The position numbers and the translations under genes were made by a program. A stretch of 24,063 nucleotides of DNA from a virus. Positions 23,464 to 24,063 of this stretch are shown piece by piece (the stretch's first letter is position 1; each line of letters starts with the position of its first letter). The DNA is taken from positions 1 to 24,063 of IMG/VR virus record IMGVR_UViG_3300024262_000238; one strand, given 5' to 3'. The notes beneath the pieces were generated by a model. The model was not told the DNA's origin. It saw nothing but the letters and a program-made list of their open reading frames with translations, and did no database searches.

Positions 23464-23469
23464 TTAAAA

Positions 23470-24063
23470 ATGAACAAAGCATTAATTAATGCAGTTCCAA
23501 CAGCAAGAGTTGCTTGTAGTAAGCAATTATTACCAGTAGAAAATGGTAACATTTATCTAACCTCAGGTACAGAATTTCAGATAGAACTGTACAACCCAAC
23601 ATCAAATGTTTATTTAGCTAAAATTATTCTTAATGGTGCAAAAACTAGTTCTGGTTTAGTACTTAGACCAGGTGAAAGAGTGTGGCTAGACAGATTTTTA
23701 GATGATGATAAAAAATTTTTATTTGATACATATGAAGTTGATGATACAACTAGCAATAAAAACGCAATTGCAAATAATGGTAGAGTCAAAATAGAGTTTT
23801 TTAAAGAAAGTACTAAAGAAGATTTGAGTACTTATATTTATGATTGGTATGAATCAACAAGAGTGTATGGACCAAACTGGTCTGGTAGAGCACCCGATGT
23901 ATATTATTCAAACGCTAGTTCTAATATAACAATGAATTATGACGTACAACACTTAAGTAATTCAGAAAGTCCAAAAATAGAAACTGGCCGTGTTGAAAAA
24001 GGTTCAAAATCAGACCAACAATTTGTTAATGTTGATAAGAATTTCGAATTGTATGCATCTTAT
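23470..24063 (+). CDS. Structural protein, N-terminal part (partial, 198 aa seen)
   Basis: An open frame runs from the ATG off the right edge. The sequence FQIELYNPTSNVYLAKIILNG, then LVLRPGERVWLDRFLDDDKKF, then GRVKIEFFKES is a beta-rich domain (residues about 35-120) that I associate with phage virion proteins, though no name is certain. The strong ribosome site and the long leader with a promoter-like motif suggest high late expression. The remainder lies outside the window, so its total length is unknown. Confidence 0.7.
   Translation, partial: MNKALINAVPTARVACSKQLLPVENGNIYLTSGTEFQIELYNPTSNVYLAKIILNGAKTSSGLVLRPGERVWLDRFLDDDKKFLFDTYEVDDTTSNKNAIANNGRVKIEFFKESTKEDLSTYIYDWYESTRVYGPNWSGRAPDVYYSNASSNITMNYDVQHLSNSESPKIETGRVEKGSKSDQQFVNVDKNFELYASY

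Overview
This window looks like part of a large, strongly AT-rich genome of a tailed myovirus with T4-like structural genes. All recognisable genes lie on the + strand, packed with short gaps or small overlaps. A T4 gp55-like late sigma factor lies upstream of a baseplate block (spike-like protein, gp25-like and gp6-like wedge proteins, and large tail or baseplate proteins with lectin-like domains). No integrase, transposase, CRISPR array or cellular housekeeping operon is visible. The host cannot be named from the sequence. The tmRNA tag begins with Gly, as tags of Bacteroidetes do, which is only a weak hint.

Region 1 (1-3246) holds translation-related RNAs and small genes. There is the end of an unknown gene, a tRNA with a CAT anticodon, a conserved-looking hypothetical gene, a 39-aa membrane microprotein and a tRNA-Leu(CAA) with an unusually short variable arm. 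Next come a 150-aa unknown and two tandem paralogous P-loop kinase-like genes. The region ends with a complete phage-encoded tmRNA (2840-3221) that appears to encode the tag GDNAQLAIAA. Both P-loop proteins begin with a short leader ending in I-T-E|G, which resembles the capsid-targeting and cleavage signal of T4 internal head proteins.

Region 2 (3247-8285) carries small unknown genes, a one-segment membrane protein, a four-segment membrane protein, a zinc-ribbon protein, an HD-domain phosphohydrolase, another membrane-anchored small protein and the sigma factor.

Region 3 (8337-24063) is the structural block. In order it holds a small helical protein, the spike-like protein, two small helical proteins, gp25-like, gp6-like, a DNRLRE-like beta protein, a coiled-coil protein with a PKD/Ig-like domain, and a 1312-aa baseplate or tail protein with a ConA/LamG-like region. 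These are followed by an Ig-containing tail protein, two related tail proteins (one with a LamG insertion) separated by a clear Rho-independent terminator, and the start of another structural gene.

A near-identical 14-15 bp motif (consensus WATATTTAT(A)TAAAA) sits in five gaps ahead of gene groups (864, 8312, 10331, 19667, 23353). It is the best candidate for a phage-specific late promoter read by the gp55-like factor. Inferred workflow: the early or middle part supplies RNAs, possible head-packaged kinases and the sigma factor, and the sigma factor then drives the baseplate and tail genes downstream.
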